This document shows, piece after piece, positions 45,611 through 56,642 of a stretch of DNA of 64,000 nucleotides (within the stretch, counting starts at the first letter, position 1; each line of letters opens with the position of its first letter). Under the pieces are notes generated by a model that saw only the letters and a program-made list of their open reading frames with translations, searched no databases and had not been told where the DNA came from. Source of the DNA: Macrocybe gigantea (taxonomy: Eukaryota; Basidiomycota; Agaricomycetes; Agaricales; Callistosporiaceae); assembly GCA_011319805.1 (NCBI GenBank), contig SJRY01000111.1:62001-126000 (forward strand), given 5' to 3'. A program made the position numbers and the translations under genes.

Positions 45611-47622
45611 CTACACCTCCGGTTGTACCAGCTCATCTAATTTCGTGTACAGAAAGTTGAGCATGGTCAGCAACGTCTGCCACAACTCTTTCCAATGGTA
45701 TTCTAGAACATAATATCAAGTTCAGTCCAAATCGAAGGATTACATGCCTCACCCAAACGCAGAACCTTGTCTTGTAGAAACCACACGATGCGATAGCAAA
45801 CCCAGATACATACGCTGAAGAGATTGAATATGAGCATCAAATAAACAGGGAATGCCTTACGTGTACGAATACACTTCTAGTTGCTTGTGGAGATTGTGCC
45901 GCAACCATAGCACGCAACAGTCCAGCAGAGCACAGACCGGTGGCCGCTTTGGATGTGGCTTAGGCAAAATCGGCAGTCTCTATCAGACGTTCCAGCATCA
46001 GCAACGTTGCAAATGCAGAAAATGAACAATGGCACCTGCCGACAGAGCTGGATGGTTTCATCAGCAGATTGGCAAAGCATAGACATAGCAGCATTGTTAT
46101 CCGTCAGCGCAAGCAACAGGTTCAGGCAGAGTTTTGCGTATGCGCTACACCGAGGCGAGGCGGCCGAAGAGCAATGCGTTAGCATATAAGATGCCAATGT
46201 AAAAAGTAAAAATGGCGAAGGCTTGAGGTCGCCCGAGCGACCGTCGTCCACGCTCATCGCAGTGCTCACAAAGACCTTTGGAAATTCAGCATTGTTGTGT
46301 ACGAACTCGAAGAGCGTCAAGAGTACAACAGCTTGGGGTACGGGTCCTGCAGGGAAATCTCATTGGGTAGTCTAGCAGAGAGAAAGTAGCACCACTCACT
46401 GGTCTTTAAAGAGCTCCCGTGGAGGGTCAGCAGGTGTCGAGGTAATCAACCGATCTGGTCGCAAGGACGAGAACAGGGACTCAAGGGATGCCCGTATGGC
46501 ATTTCGGGGAATCTCATCATCCACTACGTCCCGGTATGATCTAGTGATAATCTCATTTAAGCTCCCGCGAGCGCCTAAAGTGTCACGCATACCTGATAGC
46601 GAGTTCAAGGGGGCGGCTCGCAGCCCAGCTGATCTGCTTCAGAAGGTCTTGGTCCGCAGTCTCCCTTATGCGCCTGAGATAAGGGTTGAGCCTTGCTGCG
46701 TCGGACTTGTGATAGTTTGCTAGTAAGCCCAGTAGCAGCAGTGCTTCGGACGCAAATTCAGACGTTGCAGGTGACTTTATAAACTGGACCAGCGCAGAAT
46801 AAATCAAAATGTTCCTGTAGGACATTCGTCCAGGACAAGGAAGTAGATACGCAACTGCCGTTATAGACGGATATAGATCTACGCGCAGAAAATAAGCTCC
46901 AGGACTGAGTTGCGCGATTCCGCTCACAAAGGAGACGGCTAGTCGCATGCATTGGTGACGCAAGTGGGCTGAGGGAGGACCTTAATGAATCTATGCCTCT
47001 CTTACGAGTTGGCGAGCACTTACCAGGTGCCCGCTCATTGACAATGACCTCATTGACAAGGTTTGCGAGGCCCTGTGATACCACGACGTAGAGTCAGTAT
47101 CCAATGTGAGCATGTGCACATAGGAAACGCTGAAACTAGACGGTGTCGCGTTAACGTACCGTGAAAAATCCATCTGCGCCGCCGACGCCTCCCGCGAAGA
47201 CGTCCATAACCTCCAATCCCGTCAAATCTTCTCCAACACCCCCGCGTCGCGATCTCTAGCGTCATAAGTGCATGTAACTTTCTCCCGTTGCCGTCCATCG
47301 CCGCGCGGGCGTGAAACAAGCACGCCTCAAAGAGCGTGTTCAGGAAGAACTAAATCACTGAATCGTCTCAGCGATGCACACATGTAGATCCGAAGTCGGG
47401 CTCAAGAAATGACCTTGAGGCGATGCAGACAAGCGTCTTTTGAGACGCGATGGAATCGCGTTCGAGATAGTCTCGCTTGACGTCGAGGTCAAGCAGGTCC
47501 GCATAAGCCTGGGTCCTTGCTTCGGGCGAGTTAAACCCTGGCGGGACCTGCCCCTCGAATAAGCTTCCATATATCGATTCAAACTTGGGAGTAACAAGAG
47601 ACGGTCTATGACCGAAACTCAT
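45611..47622 (-). CDS. DUF1741/ARMH3-like armadillo protein
   Basis: It starts MSFGHRPSLVTPKFESIYGS. The order of conserved pieces follows the DUF1741 (ARMH3, human C10orf76) family: KFESIYGSLFEGQVPPGF and VKRDYLERDS near the start; then PFLLFTLASYMLTHC and AYAKLCLNLLLALTD; then VLCWTVACYGCG-like sequence; and near the end YHWKELWQTLLTMLNFLYTK followed by LDELVQPEV. Animal ARMH3 acts at the Golgi with PI4KB and GBF1; the role in fungi is not established. The frame stops at 45611-45613, and the family's usual segment after this point is not found, so the C-terminus may be cut short. Many small introns and at least one frame problem. Confidence 0.68.
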
Positions 47623-47751
47623 TTTGTATGAATGCGGAGGCCAAGTTGGCGTTGGTGTCTTACCCCGTGTGATGATCGCATGATCGATCACGCCACCTGT
47701 TTGCAGAACTTACAAGCAGAGTACATACTATGTTTTCGTGATTTATGTGAG

Positions 47752-49814
47752 CTAACTACTCACAGAACCACTCAGACCCGCGTCCACCATCTCTGTTATC
47801 CAGCCCATCAATACCTCATCCCGTATTCGCACGTTCTCCATCAGCCGTCGTACAGCGATGAACGCTCGCCTGCCCCTCCTCTCACCCTCTTGCTCGTCCC
47901 TGGAGACGGCTTCGCCAAAGTCCGATCCCTGTTCTTCTGTGTCCTCCACTATGCCCGGAAACCCAAAGTGGTCCGCATCCAGGCGCGGCGCGGTATCCGC
48001 AGATGCGAAGGATGTCCGAAAGAGTATCCGGATGCAGAGCAGTGCCGTCAAGGCGCTGGATGGTGGATCAACGATCGGTCGCTCATATGTGATAAAGGTG
48101 TTGCGTGGGGGTGGCAGTGGTCGTTCTGTAGGCCTTTCAATGGGATATGGTGAATCATCCGAAGACAGTGTTATTGTGTCGCTCTGCGAAGGCGGCTTTT
48201 CTGCTGGCCGGCTGCTCGACAGATGCGTCAGTACGTGAGCACGGAGGGCGCGTTTCGGCGATGGCCCCTTTGAGCATGTCGACCACAGACAGGGAAATTC
48301 AGATGGCTCTGCAGCCACTAGGTGTTCGAGAACGTGGTCATAGAGTTCCCCCAAGGATTGGAATGCAGGAACAGCACATTGCGAACGGTCCCATAAACAC
48401 TTGAATCTCTCCGTATCCACGCTCTCTTGTCTTCTGGCAACGCCTTGCACGACAAACTTCTGTACAGGTCCCGGTAATACCACAGCCTGTGCTTGCGGAA
48501 AGACGGAATTAACGTTTTTGATTACTTCTGCCGCAACAGATAACGCATATTGGTCTGCGTAAGGTGTGAACGTGTCCTTGTACAAATTCCAAAACTCAAC
48601 CTGTGTCACTGCACCATCCGGTTTCGCGATAAACATAAGTTTCATCCTGAATCATATTGAGAATCGCTACAGTCGGTTTACAAAATAAGGTGACACACAC
48701 CAGTCACAACACCGCTGAGGTTCGGGCTCCGATACCAAGGTTTCCAACTCTTCCTTCGTGAGCTCATGGTTGCGGGGAGCAACGGTGCTCGCCGGGATAG
48801 TTCGAACGGGTCCGCTGACGTCTAACGTGACCTTTTCCTCGAGCGTCTGCTGTTCGCTGAGAAGCATGCTCACAAGCAGCTTCAGCACCGCGGGCATTTC
48901 TGGATGCAGCAAAAAAGCTTTCGCAATGGACAAATGGAGATATGACGTAGAGATAATTTAGGCAGGCATCGATGAGTGGCTTGTCAATGAACAGAGGTAA
49001 TACTTGATGGCGGCAGAGAGGGCCGGGGACTCGGGGATATGCAAGCGGCGTTAGTGGGGTTGGAGAGTACGGCTGTGAGTGCCGTCAGGGAGGCGATAAT
49101 CATAGACCGATTGGAAGATTCCGATACGATGCGTAAGAGTGGCGAATTGGATTGGCGGCGAGCGGCGTAGTGGGGGTGATGACGATCTTCGATGCCATGA
49201 CGTGGAAGATGTCTATGGCACTGAGCACAAACTCTGCATGCTCGTCTCTATCGAACTGCAGCAAGTGCAACGCATTCAGCACCATGGGGAGTGTATGGGA
49301 ATGATTTGTGAGCTCCCAAGCGTTTTGCTCGTTCAGGGCGGCGTTGCGGAGGGTGAAGAGCGATTCGAGGGCAAACCGTCGTTGTCGGGCTAGTTCTGCG
49401 GCGGAGAGAAGAGTGACAGCTCGTCTGTAAAGGATTTGTAGCCTTCATGTATGTACCATTCCGGCCATTCGAATAATGCGTCTATGAGGCCAGGGATGGA
49501 TTTAAGGAGGAACTGCTCGTTGTGCGTCAAGCGACACAGACGATCTAGGGACCATGCGACTTCGGAGTGAATTCCTGAACGGAGGGAAAGGGCCATCCTA
49601 TTGCTTGGGATGCTTTCGGTATACCACCCTATCAGTTAAAAAAAAAAAAACGAACGGTCAGCAAGACCATCTTGTCGTCCATACCGGAGCGGCGTACTTT
49701 CGTAGTCATCTCGCACATCGGGTCGGGAAGGAGCTTGGGGTTGCGTGTAGGTCCCCGCTTGCCGATAATACGTCGTGGACGGGAGTCTCGCCACAGCGCT
49801 AGCAGTGCGGTCAT
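47752..49814 (-). CDS. RSC9: RSC9-like subunit of a SWI/SNF-type remodeller
   Basis: It starts MTALLALWRDSRPRRIIGKR. Conserved pieces follow: MALSLRSGIHSEVAWSLDRL, FALESLFTLRNAALNEQN, MVLNALHLLQFDRDEHAEFV, and a C-terminal exon with EFWNLYKDTFTPYADQYA (RFX-like) and paired zinc-binding stretches CLWDRSQC...H and CLWSTC...RAHVLTHL. This fits the RSC9/ARID2 type of fungal chromatin-remodelling subunit. An intron of 47 bp contains a run of twelve T on the coding strand (near 49640). The frame shifts near 49395 before FALESLF. The last exon (47752-48645) is open for 297 codons. Confidence 0.68.
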
Positions 49815-49946
49815 GGTCGCCGAGGATGAACTAAATAACAGTTCGCGTGTACTTGACGCGATAACTTTATGATAACGTGACCACCATCAATTTTTTACTT
49901 AGACTAAAAGGTATATAACAATAAATATGCAAAGCTGTATCAATGT

Positions 49947-51108
49947 TCATGTATCTTCCTCGCCCGTATTCCCTCCTTTCCATTTAGCAAGAATTTTTTT
50001 CCTGTTGGATTCACGACCCTCGGGCCGGCTCGCAACGTCGAACAAACCGCGTAACAGCTCTTTTCGTAGCTGCAGAGGTTGGAGGGTATTCACAGCTTCC
50101 AAGTCTCCGGAGCTTGCATTTGACAACAAGTTGCTGTAACTTGGTGTCTCCGTCGCAAGGCGGACGCGTTTGACGGCTCGTTCCTCAGACTCCGAATCCA
50201 AGCCCAGGACTCGGATGGCAATGCCGAGAACAAGGTTCAAAGAGCGCAGATTGCACGCGTTTGAATGTGACATTAGCTGGCGTTTGTGCAGCGAGGACAT
50301 AGAATGGTTGGAGCAGGACATTGAGAGGAGCGGGAGGGAGAGGCGATGGCGCGTCTGAAGGCGGATTACCCATAGCTTTATCCAGTTCTTCAGCGTATAT
50401 GTCACATAAATGATAGGCAAGGCCAGTGGGAACTTTGATGTCAGATGGACTAGACAAAGGGAAAGCGCAATGAACCAATGGAAACTGCATGGTTGAATGA
50501 ACTTGAAAAGAAACCGACCATAGAGGTCCCCCCGAGCCGGATTATATCGTTATACTCATCGCATGCGGTTCTGCTCCACCCGTTGCGCATCAATAACCGG
50601 AAAGACACGTTGACGAACCTCCTGACAAGCATATAGTATTTATCTATGCTGAGGAGATGTTTGGTCAGATCAACAGAATTGACGAAACGGACGGAAAATC
50701 CAAACCGTAGGCGATCGATACCATTCCATTCTCTAACCATTGCTACCCAGAAGCCACGAAGGAAAGCGAGCGATGCGGATGTTGAGGTGATGGTCAGGAC
50801 GAGATCAGCTAGCTCAGTTGCGAGGGCCTGCTGCACCAAAGGCTTGTCGGACATCCAGAAGCCTGCCGAATGAGACAAAATCAGAAATACAAAGAAAAGA
50901 GTCACACCATAGAAAATGCCCTTCCAGAGTTTGTCCATCTCTGGCTTTTCGAGCAGTGCTGAAGATGGATCTGAGAGAAAGACGGCAAGATTTTTTACGG
51001 CCTTGTCGCGCACTTTCTTGTCTTGGAGCGTGTTAGTTGCCTAAGACAGTCTAAAATCGAGCACATACCATTGGATGCAAGGTGCTTCGCAAGCGGCGGG
51101 GCGGACAT
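49947..51108 (-). CDS. RRP1: RRP1/Nop52 ribosome biogenesis protein
   Basis: Nucleolar protein of 60S ribosome assembly. It starts MSAPPLAKHLASN, then after an intron DKKVRDKAVKNLAVFLSD, MDKLWKGIFYCFWMSDKPLV, and FLRGFWVAMVREWNGIDRLR, KYYMLVRRFVNVSFRLLM. This N-terminal block is the Nop52 domain. The later part has VPTGLAYHLCDIYAEELDKA and a basic C-terminal end (NRKKILAKWKGGNTGEEDT). Several introns; stop at 49947. Its start is 79 bp from that of the divergent hydroxyisourate hydrolase gene. Confidence 0.88.
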
Positions 51109-51187
51109 GGCATCGAGGACGGAAAAAAATTAGGGTCACGAGACCGATACGCCAAAATGTTTGATGAACGTAACCCCTCATCAACAA
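51109..51187. promoter_or_regulatory. RRP1/HIU hydrolase shared promoter region
   Basis: The two start codons face away from each other with only 79 bp between, so the promoters must overlap. No clear TATA box is seen. Confidence 0.5.
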
Positions 51188-51725
51188 ATGTCGCCTATAA
51201 CTTGTCACGGTGAGCAGTCCTCTTGAGCGAAGACGCGTTAGCTTACTAGGTCGTAAGTCCTCGACGCATCCATCGGAAAGCCCGCATCCGGCGTACATGT
51301 CCATCTTCAAAGGCTGGAGATTTCTAGGGAAGGCGATCCAGATGTCTTCCTGCCTATCGCCAAGAGGTTAGACCGCCTACCACGGTCAGGACCACATCCT
51401 GACGATTTGCAGCATGACGAATGCTCACGGCCGCTGTCTCGATCTTCTCCCCGATCATGACTCTGAGGAAGCTAGACGAGAGGGCACCAATCTCGTAGCT
51501 GGTCAAACGTACAAGATCATCTTCAAAACAAAGGATTACTTTGAGAGCACCAAGCGTAGTTCTTTCTATCCATGGGTCGAAGTAAGTGGATTACATGTTT
51601 GCGAAACGAAATGCTGAATACGCCTTTTGCAGGTGTGCTTCACAATCGAGAAACCTGATGAGCACTATCACATCCCCATCCTACTCAGCCCCTACTCTTT
51701 CACTACGTACAAGGGTAGCCATTAA
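51188..51725 (+). CDS. 5-hydroxyisourate hydrolase
   Basis: Transthyretin-like enzyme that hydrolyses 5-hydroxyisourate in urate breakdown. Exon 1 is MSPITCH. After an intron ending GGTCGTAAG, the frame continues VLDASIGKPASGVHVHLQRL, then TNAHGRCLDLLP and SFYPWVEVCFTIEKPDEHYH, and ends ILLSPYSFTTYKGSH. The catalytic His of TCH, Arg of the GRC motif, the HYHIP motif and the C-terminal YKGS (usually YRGS) are all present. Three short introns. Length (about 125 residues) is normal for the family. Confidence 0.92.
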
Positions 51726-52217
51726 CCGGTCATCGGGTGCCGTCGGACAACGGGGCGGAATGTGATTTTGAGCACCCTGCCCTCCGCCTCGGCTTGGGTC
51801 AGACATTTTAGATCCTTTTCATCAATTCCTATCTAGCATCCTATACCGATGCGATAACTCGATGCTGTCGGATTCGCATATCTCTGCGAAAAATGGGAGT
51901 TTATGCACAGGAGCGTTGCAAGTGGAATATTCGCACACTGCTAATAACTTTTGACGCGCTCGGGTTTGGTCATGTCAGTGCCCGGGTGGTGAATTGTAAC
52001 AGCGTGTCCATCAAAAGGCAAAGCAATGGAAAGCAAATTGCGTCGTCTACTGTATCTACAGCAACAGATATAATGTAATAACAGGCATCTTGCAGAGAAT
52101 CTTGGACGGAGAGGCTATGATGGACAATGAAGATGCAACAAGTCATGTGCGCGGAGTGGGTGCGGGTGTGAGAGGGAATATACAGAGTGAAGGCGCAGAA
52201 ACGGGTGGCCACGGCGA
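51726..52217. other. intergenic, HIU hydrolase to UBC12 (convergent)
   Basis: Between the stop codons of two convergent genes. Only short unconserved ORFs are seen; it is probably the two 3' UTRs. Confidence 0.6.
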
Positions 52218-53072
52218 TCATTGCACCAACACCCTGTCGTACGCTATGCCCCGGACGCGCCCTCCTTGCATCGATATCCTGACGTTGTTCAAGAACTGGT
52301 CTCGGTTCTTGCTCATCTCCGTGGCGGCATCTTGATAGATATGAGTTCGAATCAGGCAATGGTCTCGGGAAGATAGAACGAACGCGTCCCGACCTTTGTT
52401 CAATGGATCATCAGCGTTGGGCTCTAGAAATAGGTATTGCAATCCGACCATGACGGAGTTGAGGTTTAATACGGGTTTCCAGTCTTCTCGCAAGATGTTT
52501 AAACACACGTTGCCCTCGAGGTCCACATTGGGATGGTAGATCTATGAAGCATAAGGTAGCAGGCGTAATCAGCTAGGTCGTGTGCACAGTCCTGCCATCT
52601 GCCACTCACCTTCTGCGTGCACTTTACCTTAGGAGGCTCGTGCGGGTAATTTGTGTTGATGGCGAATGAGAAATTGAAGGCACCATTTTTATACATGCCT
52701 GAGCGTTGGTGTGGGTTGAGTCGAACTCTTCTTCTCCGATAGTGACACGCGCTTACCCTCGTCGGGTGTGATCGTCAGCGTAAAGTTGAGCAGATCAGCG
52801 GGATCGGGGAAATTTGTCCTCATCGTCGAAGGCAGGTCCAATTCCGTGAGATCTGTCACCGGATGCAAGCCGTCTGTCAGTGTTCCTCCCAAGGACAAAT
52901 GGGATGAACTACCTCACCCTTTTGGACTCTGATCTGGGCAGCACTCGTCTTTGGCTTCTTCTTCGCTGCTGCATCCTCGTTCTTCTTCATACTCCATATC
53001 TATGGGGAAAACAGCAATAAAATTATCAAATACTGGCACGAAATAAGGAGAAAGCCCGCTTGCCTTGATCAT
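52218..53072 (-). CDS. UBC12: NEDD8-conjugating enzyme UBC12
   Basis: E2 enzyme that transfers NEDD8/Rub1 to cullins. It starts MIK then [12 protein letters not shown] after the first intron; the E2 fold includes [20 protein letters not shown] and [13 protein letters not shown]. The catalytic Cys lies in [20 protein letters not shown], and [19 protein letters not shown] is typical of UBC12 itself. The N-terminal extension (MIKIWSMKK) is the UBC12-specific docking peptide for the E1. Intron 1 (53000-53063) appears to use a GC donor (GCAAGC). Stop at 52218. Confidence 0.94.
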
Positions 53073-53303
53073 GTTGGATATATAGATTGTTAGGAGATGT
53101 GATAATTGCGGTTTGTGGTGGTGGTCGGGTGCTAAAGAACAAAGTGCAGGGCTGGGCTCAGAGTCATGCCGACTGCAGCGCCGAACTGCCATGTCGTCTG
53201 GACGTGGTGGCTGTGCTACATGTGCCTCTACCATGCTTGGCCAGCATTTCGTCCCAGATCCAGCCCAGCTGGACAGGACTCTTGATCGCCGACATCCAGA
53301 GTG

Positions 53304-54718
53304 ATGGACCTTCCTATTATTGACCTCGATCTCTTCCTCGCTGGTGACCATGACGCGCCAACCGTCATTGCAGAGTGCAAGAGGGTGGGGCCACCTCTAT
53401 CTTCCTCATTCATCGGACATCTTCTAACCCAAAATTCCGTCCGTTTATCAAGGCCGCTGATGCCTTGATCACATACGGGGCCCTACTTTTGCGTGATTCC
53501 CGCGTCTCCGAGCAAGACAACGCTGTCTTCCTCGATCTGCTAGAAGACTACTTCAATCAGTCGATCAGCGAGCTCAAGAGGGACGAGCGTCCAGAGCTGA
53601 GCTACCAGGTCGGCGTCACACTCGAGAACACGGAGAAGCCGAAATGCGCCGTCGACGAGCCTTGTCTCCGCATCATCGAACGTTTGGACCCCGCAGAGCG
53701 GCCTCTCGACATTAGTGCGCATAATCCGGATCCTAAATGCCGGTTCTTTTGGAGGATGAGCGAACATCCTCCTTATCAGACACAGTTCGCTGCGTTAAAC
53801 GCGCCGAATGTCGTCCCCCAGGCCGAGCATCTGAAGGCTCGTTGGATGTCTGTCATGGAAAAGTGGGGGAGCGCCATGAAAGCTGCGTGAGCGTCGGAAC
53901 CTTCATGCGTCTTCATCCCCATTGCAATATTTACTCGTTCTTTTCCCTATGCAGTGTCGCCGACCTCGCTGAAATGGTCACCTCAGGGCTTGGATTAGCC
54001 GCGGAAACCTTCAAAGAAGCAGGGAGATATGGGTATGTGCACAACCCATCAGGTTCACTTCACGCCAACGACGCTTGTTTTAGCCCGCATATCCTTGCAC
54101 CAACTGCGTCGGACCTCGTCAAGTATGGCAAGAAAGACACCATCCTTGCTGGCTTTCACTCTGATCTCAACTTTTTAACAATCCACGGGCGCTCGCGCTA
54201 TCCCGGGTTGAATATCTGGGCACGCAACACGGGAAAGCGCATCCCTGTCAGGATTCCTGAAGGAAATTACCTCCTTGTTCAAGCAGGAAAGCAGCTGGAA
54301 CATCTCAGTGGTGGTTTGATAAAGGCTGGGTACCATGAAGTCGTTGTGAATGATGCAACTTTGGAGGTGCGTACGCATTCGGTGTTTGACTTGCGAAAAG
54401 GCAACTTATCTTGCGTGTTAAAGGCAGTGGAGAAGCGCATGACACACTTCCCCGACCGGCCGCTCATTCGTATCTCATCAACGTTTTTCTGGCATTTGTC
54501 TTCAGATTACGATCTCGCACCGTTGCCACAGCTTGCGTCACGCGTTGAGGCGATCAAGGCCGTCACAGATAATATAGAGGAATACCCTATATATGAACCC
54601 ATGAAGGTGGGACAACAAGTACAAAAGTATGTTTGCCATTCATTCACCGTAATTCTTCTTAACTCACTGGTGTAATAAAAATTTTAGCGAATTGAAACAC
54701 ATCGCCTTGATGGCGTGA
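53304..54718 (+). CDS. 2-oxoglutarate/Fe(II)-dependent oxygenase (isopenicillin N synthase-like)
   Basis: It starts MDLPIIDLDLFLAGDHDAPT. The double-stranded beta-helix has the iron ligands His and Asp in LAGFHSDLNFLTIHGRSR and the distal His in GKQLEHLSGGLIKAGYHEVV. It ends ELKHIALMA at 54716-54718. These are the marks of the isopenicillin N synthase-like oxygenase family; the substrate cannot be read from the sequence. Several introns near 53380, 53750, 53890, 54030 and 54630 join the frames. Divergent from UBC12 with about 230 bp between starts. Confidence 0.82.
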
Positions 54719-55320
54719 ACATTTATTTTATATCAACAAGTCACGTCGTGCAAGTTGGATGGATATACGTTCGAACGGGAGTCCTAGTAATTCATTTTAA
54801 GTTCGGTTCTAGCAACATTTTACCGCCTGTCTGTCAGGTCACAGGAGCTACTCCTCTTGCATCGGGGCCTCGAGCATCGGCGTGACGTGACTCTCTCTGA
54901 TTTAATCCGAATCAAACGCCTGCACATCCATCTCCATCATGTTGGCAGCGGGTTCACAATTTCCACAATGGCGTTCTGCTTCCCTGGAAGAGTTCGTTTC
55001 GGCACATGTTGTGGAGCCCTTCTCGTGGTTAGACCTTGATAACGATGAATTTAGGTCTGACGGTAGACCTGACTACAGCTCAGAACGAATGTCGAATTCC
55101 CTTATCCAGAATTCAATTTGTCCTCTTGTCATGAGTACTGACCTTGCAAGGCTGGAGTTCTTGGACCAGTAGAGGAAGGCTTGCATGAGAATTTCCTGTT
55201 ACATGCGCTTTGCAAAATAAATGCATTAAAATGATTGACAGGATGCGTTGTTCCAAAATGCTATGCACATAAATTGTTTCTCCTACGTTGTCCTAGATGT
55301 CTCTTTTGTTTAAAAGCGAT
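54719..55320. other. intergenic, oxygenase to DUF6593-like gene (convergent)
   Basis: A 600-bp stretch between two convergent genes. A short plus-strand ORF (54939-55172) has no recognisable family and I do not call it. Confidence 0.5.
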
Positions 55321-56064
55321 TTAAACGGAAGGGGTGGTGCGCATTCGCTCCAGTATGAGGGCAGATATCAGGATGTCATCGAATAACTCATGACCCTGCG
55401 GGGATACCTCAAGTCTGGTCATTTCCGTGGGGCGTCCGACCTTTCGCGGGTGCGTTGGCGGCAAGAATCTTGCCAGCAAATTAGTGTTGACCTTGTCCTT
55501 TGACGAGAAGCACTGTCGTATGACAGACAGTCAAGGGAAGGAAACAGTGACGATTGTACGGCATCCTCACTGTAAACCCTGGTCCTGAGCTGTCGTCCCA
55601 GTAGAGAGACGAGGGTTTTTCAAATTCAGGAGTCTTCCAAACCCACGCCTTGAAAGCCAATGATGCGCCTTTCGCTCCGCAGGCAGAGGAACGGGCTTGG
55701 ACTTACGTTTTTAAATGGACGATAGCCTGATTCCAAGAGGTCGCTTATTGGATACTCGTTCCGCGAATGCAGACTGTGCCTGTCTTTTTGTTAGTCAAGC
55801 CCATCCTAGAAACATCCAATACGGGACAGAGGCAAGAAACTTTAGTGACTTTGCTCGAAGCCGGACAAAGGCTGGAAGACCTGAAGACAAGACTGAAACA
55901 GCAACTCACTCAAAGTCGCCCATGAACTCGCCTTGTATGGAGTCCCTCCGTATAGTGGTAATGCAAGACGAGGGTGTGAAGCAATTCATGGTGACCGATA
56001 TGTGATACATCGGTCTGACGTTCAAAAGGTCTAATGGAGGAGAAAGGACCATGCAGTTTGCCAT
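55321..56064 (-). CDS. DUF6593-like basidiomycete protein
   Basis: Assembled from four exons: MANCMVLSPPLDLLNVRPMY with ITTIRRDSIQGEFMGDFE; HSLHSRNEYPISDLLESGYR; AWVWKTPEFEKPSSLYWDDS; and KDKVNTNLLARFLPPTHPRK ending HELFDDILISALILERMRTT. The pattern (N-terminal strand with TTI-R, a W-x-W/K segment, L-Y-D, then a C-terminal helix of the DDILISALILE type) resembles DUF6593, a family of unknown function common in agaricomycetes. About 160 residues, the usual length. It was missed by simple ORF length because each exon is short. No predicted signal peptide or membrane segment. Confidence 0.58.
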
Positions 56065-56642
56065 TTCGGGGGGTTGCCAGAAGGTATAAGTGATGGTGCT
56101 GAACGGCTTCCGGGTGGTCTGATATCTGAACTGGCCGAGCTCGGTTCAGTAATATGTGGTGCGCAGTAATTGTCGAAGACAACTGACCCAGGAGGAGAGA
56201 TGTTCGACGCTGACAGGCCATATTGTAGGGCTGGATGGATCGGGGGCGGTGCCACCTTCGGACTGTTGGAAGTGGTGGGTGAGTCGTCGGACGCGCTGGA
56301 GAGCGCCACCTTCGCCTGGATATCGCTGGACAAAGATATTAGCCTAAGCACACGAAATACCTTTGGATGCATACCTGGGAGATGGTATAATCATGGGTTC
56401 CCAGACGACGTCTTGCCAAGTGACTCCAACCTTTTGAGGCCAGACACAAGCTGTGTTTCGTCTGATGTATAAATACACTGTGTCAGCACTGCATTGCTAG
56501 ACGGTATCTGCGGACTGTCGTCTAGCACAACTCTTCGGAACCCGACACGACGTTGTGCGCATGTCTCAATGCCCTAGATCAAACCAAGATCGTCTATTCA
56601 ATTAACAACCTAGATTATCTATGAAAAACTCTAAAGCAGTAG
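56065..56642. other. intergenic, DUF6593-like gene to PAB1
   Basis: No gene is recognised. Open stretches exist on both strands, for example minus-strand sequence reading KVGVTWQDVVWEPMIIPS near 56400. It could be a further exon of the downstream gene or chance. Confidence 0.4.

Noticed and set aside
54857..55172. Short plus-strand ORFs after the oxygenase gene
   Set aside because: No conserved pattern and no splice partners.
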